DNA from: JAJXWB01 sp965246795
Lineage (GTDB): Bacteria; Pseudomonadota; Alphaproteobacteria; Rhizobiales; Beijerinckiaceae
DNA length: 64,000 bases
Assembly (NCBI GenBank): GCA_965246795.1
Contig: CBDFFN010000010.1
Coordinates: forward strand, 124,001-188,000
Direction: 5' to 3'
Positions within the stretch are counted from its first letter, which is position 1; every line of letters begins with the position of its first letter. The notes under the pieces are model-generated. The model was given only the letters and a program-made list of their open reading frames with translations. It was not told the origin of the DNA and did no database searches. The translations under genes and the position numbers were made by a program. This document shows positions 1-8,539 of this stretch, piece by piece.

Positions 1-1
1 G

Positions 2-595
2 ATGAAGGCTTTGAGCGGCCTTTTGCGTCCGGTCAGCGGATCGATCACGCTGCGCGACACGCCACTCGCGCACATGTCCGCGCACGATGTCGCGCGGCAC
101 GGCCTGACGCTCGTGCCGGAAGGACGGCAGGTGTTTCCGCATCTCACCGTCGTGGAGAACCTGCGGCTCGGCGCGTCGCGGCATGCGGATATCGACGAAG
201 CCGAAATCGAGGAGATGCTCGTTCGCTTTCCGCGCCTGCGACCGAAAGTCGACACACCCGCGGGGCTTCTGTCCGGTGGCGAACAGCAGATGATGGCTGT
301 CGCGCGCGGGCTCCTGTCGCGGCCTGACATTTTGCTACTGGACGAGCCGTCGCTCGGGCTCGCGCCGGCCATCGCCGCAGAACTCTTCGCGTCGCTCGCG
401 AAATTGCGCGACGACGGCATGACCCTCGTCATTGTCGATCAGATGACCGACTATGCGCTATCGATCGCCGATCGCGGCATCGTGCTCGGTCACGGAAAGA
501 TTGTCGCGCAGGGCACGGCGGCCGAGCTGCGCGCGACCGCGCTCGACGACGCCTATCTCGGCGGCACGGAGCAGACTGCCGAGGCCGTGGCATGA
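2..595 (+). CDS. Branched-chain amino acid-type ABC transporter ATP-binding protein (LivF-like), 5' truncated
   Basis: ATPase subunit of a HAAT-family importer, acting at the inner membrane face with LivG/LivH/LivM-type partners that would lie upstream. The window starts inside the gene: the Walker A loop is missing and the first visible Met aligns just after it. Visible are the signature SGGEQQ (residues 91-96 of the visible part), Walker B LLLDEPS (111-117) and the family-specific LVPEGRQVFP stretch. The C-terminus (AYLGG) ends as LivF proteins do. The stop overlaps the next start by 4 nt, so the transporter is translationally coupled to the amidohydrolase and probably imports its substrate. 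The substrate cannot be read from an ATPase. Confidence 0.9.
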   Translation: MKALSGLLRPVSGSITLRDTPLAHMSAHDVARHGLTLVPEGRQVFPHLTVVENLRLGASRHADIDEAEIEEMLVRFPRLRPKVDTPAGLLSGGEQQMMAVARGLLSRPDILLLDEPSLGLAPAIAAELFASLAKLRDDGMTLVIVDQMTDYALSIADRGIVLGHGKIVAQGTAAELRATALDDAYLGGTEQTAEAVA

Positions 596-1824
596 TCGAC
601 AAGATCGTCCGCAACGCAATCATCGTCCGCGATGGCGCACTGGCGACTGTCGACATCGGCGTTGCCGATGGCCGCATCGTTTCGGTCGCCCCAATGTTGA
701 CGAGCGACGCGTCCGTCCTCGACGCGGGCCACTGCCTCGTCGTTCCCGGTCTCATCGAGACGCATATCCATCTCGACAAAACCTGCATTCTCGATCGCTG
801 TACTATTGTCGAAGGCACGGTCGCGGAAGCAGTCCGCGAGACGGCCAAGGCGAAGAAGACTTTTACCTGCGAAGATGTTTACGCGCGCGCCGAAAGCGCT
901 CTGAAACGCTGCATCTGTCACGGCACGATGCGCATGCGCACGCATGTCGAGCTCGACCCCGGCATAAAGATGATTGGCTTCGACGCTATCGAGCAGCTTG
1001 CGAAAGACTATCGCTGGGCGATCAATATCGAGCTTTGCGTCTTCCCGCAGGAAGGTCTCACCGACAATCCGGGCACGGAAGAATTGCTTGTCGAAGGCCT
1101 GCGGCGCGGTGCGCGTGCGATCGGCGCGGTCCCTTACATGGATGCGAACCCGCGCGGGCAAATCGACCGCATCTTCGCGCTCGCGCGCGAGCACGATGTC
1201 GAAATCGATATGCATCTCGATCTCGCGGACACGACCGACGGCATGCAGATCGACTACGTCTGCCTAAAAACTGACGAATACAATTATGGCGGCCGCGTTG
1301 CCGTTGGCCACATGACGCAGGCGTCTCTGCTGCCGAAGGCGGACTTCGACGCACTCGCGGCACGACTCGCGAATGCCGGCGTCGCCGTCACCATCCTACC
1401 TTCGACCGATCTGCATCTCATGGGCCGCGCCTTCGACCATGCGGTGCCGCGCGGCGTCGTGCCGGCAGAGCCATTGCGCGCCGCCGGCGTCACATGCTCG
1501 CTCTCGACCAACAATATCCTCAATCCGTTCACGCCATATGGCGACGGCTCGCTGGTGCGCATGGCAAATCTCTACGCCAACGTCTGCCACGTCGCGCGAC
1601 CCGACGAATTTGCCGGCTGCCTCGACATGATCACGCATTCGTCGGCGCGACTTCTGCGTCTCGACGACTACGGCATCGCGGAAGGAATGCCTGCCGATCT
1701 CGTCGCCTTCGATGCCGCATCGCCCGATGCTGTCGTGGCGCAGCTTGCGCAGCCCCTATGGGGCATGAAGCGCGGCCGGCGCACGTTCACACGCGAAAGA
1801 GCCGTGCTGCACACACCGGAGTGA
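592..1824 (+). CDS. Amidohydrolase family protein, cytosine deaminase-like
   Basis: 410-residue TIM-barrel metal-dependent hydrolase resembling CodA/AtzC. The first metal motif HIHLDK has H58 and H60; further candidate ligands are H208 (MHLDLAD) and H240 (GHMTQ). By eye, the CodA stretch with the metal-binding Asp (GHDD) aligns with S305-T-N-N308, so an Asn replaces the Asp, and the catalytic Glu after H208 is not obvious (HLDL instead of HCDE). This suggests a substrate other than cytosine, or altered chemistry. It overlaps the ABC ATPase gene (ATGA) and is followed after 4 nt by an oxygenase, so the three are probably one operon for a nitrogenous compound. Confidence 0.85.
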   Translation: MIDKIVRNAIIVRDGALATVDIGVADGRIVSVAPMLTSDASVLDAGHCLVVPGLIETHIHLDKTCILDRCTIVEGTVAEAVRETAKAKKTFTCEDVYARAESALKRCICHGTMRMRTHVELDPGIKMIGFDAIEQLAKDYRWAINIELCVFPQEGLTDNPGTEELLVEGLRRGARAIGAVPYMDANPRGQIDRIFALAREHDVEIDMHLDLADTTDGMQIDYVCLKTDEYNYGGRVAVGHMTQASLLPKADFDALAARLANAGVAVTILPSTDLHLMGRAFDHAVPRGVVPAEPLRAAGVTCSLSTNNILNPFTPYGDGSLVRMANLYANVCHVARPDEFAGCLDMITHSSARLLRLDDYGIAEGMPADLVAFDAASPDAVVAQLAQPLWGMKRGRRTFTRERAVLHTPE

Positions 1825-1828
1825 GATC

Positions 1829-2830
1829 ATGGCGAAACTGAAACAGGTTCCGATCATCGATATCGCGCCGTTTCTCGACGGCACCGACAAGGCGGGCGTT
1901 GCAAGCGCCGTGGACCTTGCGTGCCGCGAAATCGGCTTTCTCGTTATCGCAGGGCATGGCGTGCCCGCCGATCTCATCGCGCGCACGCGTGAGACGGGAC
2001 GCGCTTTCTTCGATCTGCCGCTTGCAGAGAAGATGAAAGTCGAGAGGCCTGCGCCCGGTGTCACACGCGGTTATATCGCGATCGAAGGCGAGTCCGTCGG
2101 TCGGTCCCGCGATCCGAACGCTACGGCCGGCGATCTCAACGAAAGCTTGATGATCGGCCCGGTCGATCTTCCGCCGGCGGATTATGCGTTCGCGCCCACA
2201 GCCGGCAAACATTTCGCGCCGAACCTTTGGCCTGTTGAGCCTGCGGCGCTGAAGCCAGTATGGTGTGAGTACTATCGCGAAATGGGCGCGCTGGCCGAGA
2301 ACCTCATGCGAATCTTCGCGATGGGGCTCGGTCTCGACGAACATTACTTCGACAAAATGGTCGACCGGCACATCAGCCGGCTGCGCGTGCGCAACTATCC
2401 CGCGCCGACCGTTGCGCCGAAACCGGGACAAATCCGTGCCGGCGCGCATTCCGACTACGGCAGCCTCACCATCCTTGGCACCGAGGATAAGCCGGGCGGG
2501 CTGCAAGTCTTCAACAGCGACGGCGAATGGGTGGACGTGCCGTTCGTGCCCGGCACTTATGTCGTCAACATCGGTGACCTGATGGCGCGCTGGACGAACG
2601 ATGCCTGGGTGTCGACCTTGCATCGTGTGGTCAATCCGCCGGAAGGCGCAACGGACTCGCGACGGCAGTCGCTCGTGTTCTTCCACAACCCGAATTACGA
2701 CGCGCCGGTCGCCTGTATTCCGACCTGCGTGACACCGGGCGAGGAGCCAAAGTACACGCCGACGACGTCGGGCGAGCATCTCGCAAAGCTGTTCTCGGCG
2801 ACGCAGAATGTAGCGGCTGCTGCGGAGTAA
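1829..2830 (+). CDS. 2-oxoglutarate/Fe(II)-dependent oxygenase (isopenicillin N synthase family)
   Basis: 333 residues. An N-terminal DIOX_N-like domain (about 6-130) carries the usual PIIDIAPF start. The C-terminal double-stranded beta-helix has the iron triad H207-x-D209 (AHSDYGSL) and H265 (STLHRVV), plus the 2-oxoglutarate-binding RxS (R279, S281). Cytosolic oxidations by this family include hydroxylation, desaturation and ring closure. Bacterial members of this subgroup often sit beside transporters and amidohydrolases, as here. A GGAG lies ahead of the ATG. The substrate is unknown; the neighbouring deaminase-like enzyme suggests a heterocycle or amide. Confidence 0.88.
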   Translation: MAKLKQVPIIDIAPFLDGTDKAGVASAVDLACREIGFLVIAGHGVPADLIARTRETGRAFFDLPLAEKMKVERPAPGVTRGYIAIEGESVGRSRDPNATAGDLNESLMIGPVDLPPADYAFAPTAGKHFAPNLWPVEPAALKPVWCEYYREMGALAENLMRIFAMGLGLDEHYFDKMVDRHISRLRVRNYPAPTVAPKPGQIRAGAHSDYGSLTILGTEDKPGGLQVFNSDGEWVDVPFVPGTYVVNIGDLMARWTNDAWVSTLHRVVNPPEGATDSRRQSLVFFHNPNYDAPVACIPTCVTPGEEPKYTPTTSGEHLAKLFSATQNVAAAAE

Positions 2831-2890
2831 TCTGCCCCGCGTGGCGCATTCGTTGCAGACATAATCGGAACTAGCGCAGGGGAGACAAGC

Positions 2891-4228
2891 ATGTCCGTCG
2901 CCACGCCCACCGTAGTCCCCGATGTGGCCGCAGCTCCGCGCGCACCGCTCTGGAAGTCGCTCTTCATACAGGTGATCGCAGCGCTTGTGCTTGGCATCGT
3001 GCTCGGCATGGCCGCTCCGCAATTTGCCGTTGGTCTGAAATTCTTCAGCGACGCCTTTCTCAAGCTCATCTCGATGATCGTTGGGCCGATCGTCTTCTGT
3101 GTCGTCGTGCACGGGATCGCTGGTGCTGGCGACCTCAAGAAGGTCGGGCGTCTCGGCGTAAAGGCACTCGTCTATTTCGAGGTGATGACGACCGTCGCGC
3201 TTATTCTCGGTCTCGTGCTCGCCTATGCCTTCGGGCCCGGCCACGGCATGAACATCGACACGGCGACGCTCGATGCCAAGGCGATGAGTGCTTACGCCGA
3301 CAACGCGCACAAGCTCGGCGGTGGCGGCTTCTCCGCTTTCATCCTTAACATCATCCCGTCCACGTCCATCGATGCGCTAGCACGCAACGACGTGCTGCAG
3401 GTGCTGTTCTTCGCCATCATCTTCGGCGTCGCACTCGCGCTCGTCGGCGGCGAGACCGGCGCGAAGGTCACATCGCTTATCGACGCCATCGCGACGGTAC
3501 TTTTCCGCGCGATGGGTCTGATCGTGCGCGTCGCGCCCCTCGGCGTGCTTGGCGCCGTCGCGTATACGGTCGGCCGCTATGGCGTCGGCTCGCTGAAGCA
3601 ATTGCTGTCGCTCGTGGCGCTGTTCTATGTCGCTGTCGCGATCTTCGTTTTCGGCGTGCTCGGCCTCGTGATGCGGACGGTCGGGATCAACATTTTCAAG
3701 TTCCTTGCCTACCTGCGCGAGGAACTGACGATCGTCCTCGCCACCGCTTCCTCCGATGCGGTGCTGCCGCAGATCATGCGCAAGCTGGAGCGCATGGGCG
3801 TAAAGCCGTCGGTCGTCGGTCTTGTCGTGCCGACGGGCTATTCTTTCAACCTCGACGCCTTTTCGATCTATCTGACGCTGGCCGTCGTCTTCATCGCGCA
3901 GGCGACGAACACGCCGCTGTCCTTCGGCGATCTGATGCTGGTGCTCGGCATCTCGCTCGTCACTTCAAAAGGCGCGCATGGCGTACCGGGTTCGGCCATC
4001 GTCATTCTCGCGGCGACACTCAACGCCGTGCCGGCAATCCCTGCGATCGGTCTCGTCCTCGTGCTCTCCGTCGACTGGTTCGTCGGCATGGCGCGCGCCT
4101 TCGGCAACCTTATCGGCAATTGCGTTGCGACGGTCGTCGTTGGCGCCTGGGAGGGCGATCTCGACCATACGCAGGCCGAACGCGTGCTGAATAATCCCGG
4201 CGCGACGGAAGCGGCGACTGCGAGTTGA
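2891..4228 (+). CDS. Dicarboxylate/cation symporter (DAACS family, DctA/GltP-like)
   Basis: 445-residue polytopic inner-membrane protein of the sodium/proton:dicarboxylate symporter family. Family hallmarks are present in order: a serine-rich re-entrant loop (TASSDAVLPQIM), the PTGYSFNLDAFSIYL transmembrane motif and the SKGAHGVPGS hairpin. Length matches DctA (about 430-445). An AGGGGAGA Shine-Dalgarno precedes the ATG. The gene is 60 nt after the oxygenase and may belong to the same unit, but could have its own promoter. Likely substrates are C4-dicarboxylates or acidic amino acids; the exact one is not readable. The assignment to the family is firm. Confidence 0.92.
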   Translation: MSVATPTVVPDVAAAPRAPLWKSLFIQVIAALVLGIVLGMAAPQFAVGLKFFSDAFLKLISMIVGPIVFCVVVHGIAGAGDLKKVGRLGVKALVYFEVMTTVALILGLVLAYAFGPGHGMNIDTATLDAKAMSAYADNAHKLGGGGFSAFILNIIPSTSIDALARNDVLQVLFFAIIFGVALALVGGETGAKVTSLIDAIATVLFRAMGLIVRVAPLGVLGAVAYTVGRYGVGSLKQLLSLVALFYVAVAIFVFGVLGLVMRTVGINIFKFLAYLREELTIVLATASSDAVLPQIMRKLERMGVKPSVVGLVVPTGYSFNLDAFSIYLTLAVVFIAQATNTPLSFGDLMLVLGISLVTSKGAHGVPGSAIVILAATLNAVPAIPAIGLVLVLSVDWFVGMARAFGNLIGNCVATVVVGAWEGDLDHTQAERVLNNPGATEAATAS

Positions 4229-4266
4229 AAACGTCATCTTAGCGCAGATGCGTTTGAGTTGATCGC

Positions 4267-4394
4267 GCCATCCCCCCTGCAAGGGGAGGGTGCCGAGCGA
4301 ATGCGAGGCGGGTGGGGTCAATAAGTAGAAACCCCCACCCGTAGCAGTCGGCGAAGCCGACTTGCGACTGCCCTCCCCCTTTCAGGGGGAGGGA
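4267..4394. repeat. Compound C-rich palindromic intergenic element
   Basis: A 128-bp block between convergent genes made of nested inverted repeats. A C6/G4 hairpin lies at 4268-4290, a GGTGGGG/CCCCACC pair at 4311-4339, an AGTCGGC/GCCGACT hairpin at 4346-4362 and a 10-bp perfect stem CCCTCCCCCT/AGGGGGAGGG with a 3-nt loop at 4371-4393. It resembles the C-rich palindromic repeats scattered through rhizobial genomes and could also stop transcription from both sides. No T-run follows the last stem. Confidence 0.75.
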
Positions 4395-4428
4395 TACGCG
4401 CCCCACCATTTCCGCGTCACCACACCCA

Positions 4429-5694
4429 TCAGGTCTGCCCCGGCTTCAGCGAATAGAAAATATGCTGGCCGATCGTGTCCATCTTCTTTAACCGCCGCGA
4501 CCAGCCGGGCCGCACGTAGTTAGCGTGGTAGTGCGTAGAACCGCCGACCTCCGAGAGGTAGGTGCGTCCGTCCGACACGGCATTGGCGACACGCACCGCC
4601 GTCGCCCATGAATCCTGATCGGTGATGCGCAGCGATTTGCCTTCGCAGGCGAAAGAGAACTGACACGCCTTGAAGCGTTGACGGTTCTGGTAGACGACGC
4701 CGCACACGTCCTTTGGATAAAGACCCGAGGCGGCGCGGTTCAGCACCACCTGCGCAACCGCGGCCTGACCGTCCTCTGGCTCGCTGCGCGCCTCGAAATA
4801 CACCGCCTCGGCCAGACATTTGCGCGAGCGCACGTCAAAATTCTGACTGGCAAACGTCTGGCGCTCGGTGCTTCGCGGCACCGTGCTCACGGGACCACGA
4901 CCGGCAATGCCGATGCCGGACGAAACCGCGACCTCGATCGGCAGCGCATCGGCCGGCGCGGGCGTCGTCGAGCCGAGCGACACGGCGCGCGGGATCGCGG
5001 GCGTCGCGCCCTGTGCAAGCCGCATTGTGATGGCGGCAGGCCGCACCGTGATGACGGACGGGCCCGCGCCCGGCGTCGTCGCACCGCCTGTCACCGGGCC
5101 GGTCGTCGTCGGCGACTCGCCCTCGCCCCAGGGTTCGAAATGCGCGACCGAATCCGGGCCTTCGGCTTCGCCGTCAAGCGGCTGGAATGTCGAAGCCAGC
5201 GAGTTCTCGTTGATGCGGAACGCCATGTCGGATTCGACAAAGGCCGTGTAGCCGCCACGATGCCGCAGTTTCGCATCGAAGGACGGACGCAGGCCGACGG
5301 TCGGATCACCTTTGCGCGCGCGGTCGACGAGCGGAAACGCCCGCACGTTCGGCTTCAACACGAGCTTCGGCGCCATCTCGTCCGGCACCGTGTGGAATTC
5401 TTCGGGCGCGCCGATCGTGAGCCGGGCTTCCCTCAGAATCGCGCGCCCCGTGCCGATCGGCGCAACGCCGCCGGTGAGCGCCGACATGCGGGGAATGAGA
5501 TCGAGCGGCATCATCGCCGCGCGCACGTCGAGCGGCGCGCTGGTCGCGCCTTGTGCGAATTGCTGGCCGGCATCGGCGGTGATCGAGACCAGCATGCCCG
5601 CGCCCAGGCACCAGGGCGCAATGACGCCGACGGCCCAGGAAAGCCGCACCGCGGCTGGCGACGCGACGCGCGATAAAACTCGCGACCGACTCAT
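4429..5694 (-). CDS. Cell wall hydrolase with C-terminal SleB domain
   Basis: 421 residues from the ATG at 5694, chosen over one 63 nt upstream because GGGGAG precedes it. An N-terminal membrane anchor or signal (about 15-40) is followed by a long low-complexity Pro/Ala/Thr region (about 40-285). A SleB/hydrolase_2 domain fills residues 290-421. CLAEAVYFEARSE is the typical active-site stretch holding the presumed catalytic Glu; ACQFSF and a GSTHYHA motif follow. SleB-domain enzymes cleave peptidoglycan glycan strands, so this is probably a periplasmic, envelope-anchored lytic enzyme for wall remodelling. It is a single gene, convergent with the symporter gene. Confidence 0.85.
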   Translation of the reverse strand: MSRSRVLSRVASPAAVRLSWAVGVIAPWCLGAGMLVSITADAGQQFAQGATSAPLDVRAAMMPLDLIPRMSALTGGVAPIGTGRAILREARLTIGAPEEFHTVPDEMAPKLVLKPNVRAFPLVDRARKGDPTVGLRPSFDAKLRHRGGYTAFVESDMAFRINENSLASTFQPLDGEAEGPDSVAHFEPWGEGESPTTTGPVTGGATTPGAGPSVITVRPAAITMRLAQGATPAIPRAVSLGSTTPAPADALPIEVAVSSGIGIAGRGPVSTVPRSTERQTFASQNFDVRSRKCLAEAVYFEARSEPEDGQAAVAQVVLNRAASGLYPKDVCGVVYQNRQRFKACQFSFACEGKSLRITDQDSWATAVRVANAVSDGRTYLSEVGGSTHYHANYVRPGWSRRLKKMDTIGQHIFYSLKPGQT

Positions 5695-5845
5695 GCGCTC
5701 CCCACGCCACAAAACTCGCGCCACCCGATGCGTTCGGGACACAGGCAATGGATGCAAACTTACGAAGCGCCTTTATCGAGCGTCAGGCTTGACGGTCCCT
5801 TACGACGGTCGTTGCCAAGGCTGTTCCGGAATGGTGCAGCGAAGA

Positions 5846-6778
5846 TTAGATCGCGTGAAACAGGGCGCGCAGACGACGCGTGCGATCAGCGATGCGGGAG
5901 AAGGGGCCGCCATTTTCATCGGACCATCGGGTCGCATGTGCTACCCCTTCGCGGCCGAACCGCGCCTGCAACGCGCTTTCGATCCAGACATGCTGCTGCC
6001 GCCGGCGCTTGGTCGCGACGCCGTCCGCGCCGAGATGCGTGCGATGCGCCTCGATCTGTTCGCGCAATGCATCGAGCCCCGTCGCCTGCGCGGCCGAGAC
6101 CAGCAGCACCGGCACATTCCACGCATCCGTACGTGAGAAGAGGCTCAGCGCGCCTTCGACATCGGAGGCCGCACGCCGCGCCAGCGCACCCGTGTCGGCC
6201 TTCGTGACGACAACGATGTCGGGCAATTCCAACACGCCCGCCTTCATGAATTGCAGGCTGTCGCCGGAGCCGGGCTGGATGCAGAGCACCACGGTGTCTG
6301 CAACAAAGGAAATGTCGGCTTCCGACTGGCCGATACCGACGCTCTCGACGATGGTTCGGTCGTAGAGCGCGCGCATCAGCACGGCCGCCGCGACTGTATC
6401 GTCGGAGAGGCCCCCGAGCCGGTCGCGCGCCGCCATCGAACGCACGAAGACGCCGCGATCTCCAGGATCGGTGACGATGCGCGCGCGATCGCCCAGCAGC
6501 GCGCCGCCACTCGCGCGCGACGACGGATCGACGGCGATGACGGCAACAGTCTCGTTCGCGCAGCGATAATCACGCACGAGCGCGTTGGTCAGCGTCGACT
6601 TGCCGACGCCCGGCGGCCCGGTCAGCCCGAGCACCGAACCCTTCGGCGCGGCGACGGCGGCATCGAGCAATTCGGCCAATGCATCGGAGTCGCGGAACAT
6701 CTCGATCAGAGACAGAGCCTGCGCCAGCGCACGCTTGCCGCCGCAGCGCAGCGCATCAAGGGTCGGGATTTCATTCAC
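5846..6778 (-). CDS. meaB: Methylmalonyl-CoA mutase-associated GTPase MeaB (ArgK family)
   Basis: 310-residue G3E-family GTPase that gates cobalamin loading and protects methylmalonyl-CoA mutase. The P-loop GPPGVGKS is at 54-61; a metal-binding VDPSSRASGGALLGD stretch follows, then the ESVGIGQSE switch and a VVTKAD guanine-specificity motif. The length is typical. The mutase itself is not in this window. A conserved hypothetical gene lies 9 nt upstream on the same strand and is probably cotranscribed. It fits the catabolic theme of MmsA at 57-59 kb, since both feed the propionate/methylmalonate route. Confidence 0.95.
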   Translation of the reverse strand: MNEIPTLDALRCGGKRALAQALSLIEMFRDSDALAELLDAAVAAPKGSVLGLTGPPGVGKSTLTNALVRDYRCANETVAVIAVDPSSRASGGALLGDRARIVTDPGDRGVFVRSMAARDRLGGLSDDTVAAAVLMRALYDRTIVESVGIGQSEADISFVADTVVLCIQPGSGDSLQFMKAGVLELPDIVVVTKADTGALARRAASDVEGALSLFSRTDAWNVPVLLVSAAQATGLDALREQIEAHRTHLGADGVATKRRRQQHVWIESALQARFGREGVAHATRWSDENGGPFSRIADRTRRLRALFHAI

Positions 6779-6787
6779 GGCAACCGT

Positions 6788-7297
6788 CTAACCCGACGGC
6801 ACGATGTTCCAGAAATAGTGCCAGACGCCGTCCGGACCGATGCCGACCCGCATGCAGGGCAGCGGCGTCTCGTCCGCGCGGCGCAAATCCGTGAAGCGCA
6901 GGCAGGACAGCATCACCTGCCGCTCGTCCGGTGTCGGCTCTTTCGGCGGCGCAAGCGCAAAGGACGGCCAGACATACATCGTCACGGTGAAGCGGCCATC
7001 GGTCCGCGTCTCGCGAATGCATTGCTGCGTCAGCACCGCGCGCAGCAGCGCCAGAGTCTCGCGGCCCGCACCGTCGAAAGACAGGCGTTTCAAGGTCGCG
7101 ATCGGGTCTGCGCCTGGATCGCGGTTGCCGCGCTCGAACAAGGGCCGCACCTCGTTGCGGTCGATCGGCACGCGCAACGCCTCGATCTCGCCGGTGCGGC
7201 AGGATTCCAGAATACGCGAACGCATGGCGGCGACAAGCGGCGGCAGATCGGCAGCGCGGTCGATCGGATCGGAAAGCATGATTCTTGGCGCCGGCAT
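6788..7297 (-). CDS. Conserved hypothetical protein upstream of meaB
   Basis: Up to 169 residues, with an in-frame ATG at 7279 as an alternative start; neither has a strong Shine-Dalgarno. No signal peptide or transmembrane segment is evident. The middle contains an aromatic beta-like stretch (FTVTMYVWPSF) and the end reads WHYFWNIVPSG. I do not recognise a named domain. Codon use is like that of the neighbours, and its tight 9-nt spacing to meaB supports a real gene in the same transcript. Function unknown. Confidence 0.7.
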   Translation of the reverse strand: MPAPRIMLSDPIDRAADLPPLVAAMRSRILESCRTGEIEALRVPIDRNEVRPLFERGNRDPGADPIATLKRLSFDGAGRETLALLRAVLTQQCIRETRTDGRFTVTMYVWPSFALAPPKEPTPDERQVMLSCLRFTDLRRADETPLPCMRVGIGPDGVWHYFWNIVPSG

Positions 7298-7433
7298 TGT
7301 CGCGATCTAGGACTGGATGCGCGATGTGCAAAGCGGCGCGGGGCGGAATGCTCGTCAGCGACACAAGGCTGTCATGTTGGCAGGATGTCTGCACCGGCCT
7401 AACTTGCCCGGCGCAGTTGCTCGAGGACGGCTT

Positions 7434-8450
7434 ATGAACGCTCCGCTCACCGCTATTACCGATCCGGAACTCGTCACCCGTCCCGGCATCGTCGCGGCAA
7501 GCGTCTATGGCGAAGGCCGTCGCATCGCCGATATCGCTCTCGAAGAAGCCTCTGCATGGCGCAGCAAGCCCGGACACGTCGTCTGGATCGGTCTGCATGA
7601 GCCCGACGAGGTACTGCTCGCCGACGTGCAGCGGCAGTTCGGCCTGCACGATCTCGCCATCGAAGACGCGGCACAGCCGCATGCGCGGCCGAAGATCGAA
7701 CAATATGGCGAGGGGCTCTTCATTGTCGCCCGCACCGCACAACTCGTCGACGGCGTCATCGCCTTCGGCGAGACTCATCTCTTCGTCGGCGAAGGCTATA
7801 TCGTCTCGGTGCGCCACGGCGCATCGGTGTCCTACGCCACCGTGCGCAACCGCTTCGAAAGCTGCCCGCGCGCACTGCTGCGCGGTGAGGACTACATCCT
7901 CTATGCGCTGCTCGACTTCATCGTCGACAATTATGCACCCGTGCTTGAGACCATCCACGTCGAAGTCGAAGCGATGGAAGAGAAGGTGATCGGCAGCGCC
8001 ATCACGCAACCGCAGATCGAGCGCCTCTACCAACTCCGGCGCGATCTTCTGCGGCTTCGCAATGCGGTCGGCCCGCTCGTCGAAGTGTGCAGGCGGCTGG
8101 AGCACGACCATCTGCCGATGGTGCGCGCGGCCATGCAGCCGATGTTTCGCGACGTGACGGACCACGTGAAGACAATCCAGGAGCGCATCGATTCGCTGCG
8201 CGAGGTGCTGGCTTTCGCCTTCGAGGCAAGCCTGCTCATCGGGCAGGCGCAGGAAACGGCGGTGTCGAAGAAGCTCGCCGCCGGCGTCGCCATCGCCGCC
8301 GCGCCGACGATGATTGCCGGCATTTACGGCATGAACTTCAAGAACATGCCCGAGACCAATCTCGAATACGGCTACCACACCGTCATTGTTCTCATCATTT
8401 GCATCTGCGGCGGCCTGTTCTGGCGCTTCAAGCGGGCCGGCTGGCTGTAA
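7434..8450 (+). CDS. corA: CorA family magnesium transporter
   Basis: 338 residues from the ATG at 7434, which has a GAGGA Shine-Dalgarno; an upstream in-frame extension looks non-coding. The long N-terminal cytosolic alpha/beta domain is followed by a helical stalk. Two C-terminal transmembrane helices carry the diagnostic YGMN motif (GMN at 299-301) with the MPE loop just after it. The protein forms pentameric Mg2+ channels in the inner membrane; members of this group may also carry Co2+, Ni2+ or Zn2+. It is divergent from the meaB unit across a 136-nt gap in which I see no clear promoter or riboswitch. Confidence 0.93.
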   Translation: MNAPLTAITDPELVTRPGIVAASVYGEGRRIADIALEEASAWRSKPGHVVWIGLHEPDEVLLADVQRQFGLHDLAIEDAAQPHARPKIEQYGEGLFIVARTAQLVDGVIAFGETHLFVGEGYIVSVRHGASVSYATVRNRFESCPRALLRGEDYILYALLDFIVDNYAPVLETIHVEVEAMEEKVIGSAITQPQIERLYQLRRDLLRLRNAVGPLVEVCRRLEHDHLPMVRAAMQPMFRDVTDHVKTIQERIDSLREVLAFAFEASLLIGQAQETAVSKKLAAGVAIAAAPTMIAGIYGMNFKNMPETNLEYGYHTVIVLIICICGGLFWRFKRAGWL

Positions 8451-8539
8451 CCGCGCCCTACCCCTTTAATCCAAAGGCCTTTGCCGTAATTTGTTCGCAT
8501 CCGCGGGGCACGCCACCCCGCGATGTGCCAAGGATTCTG

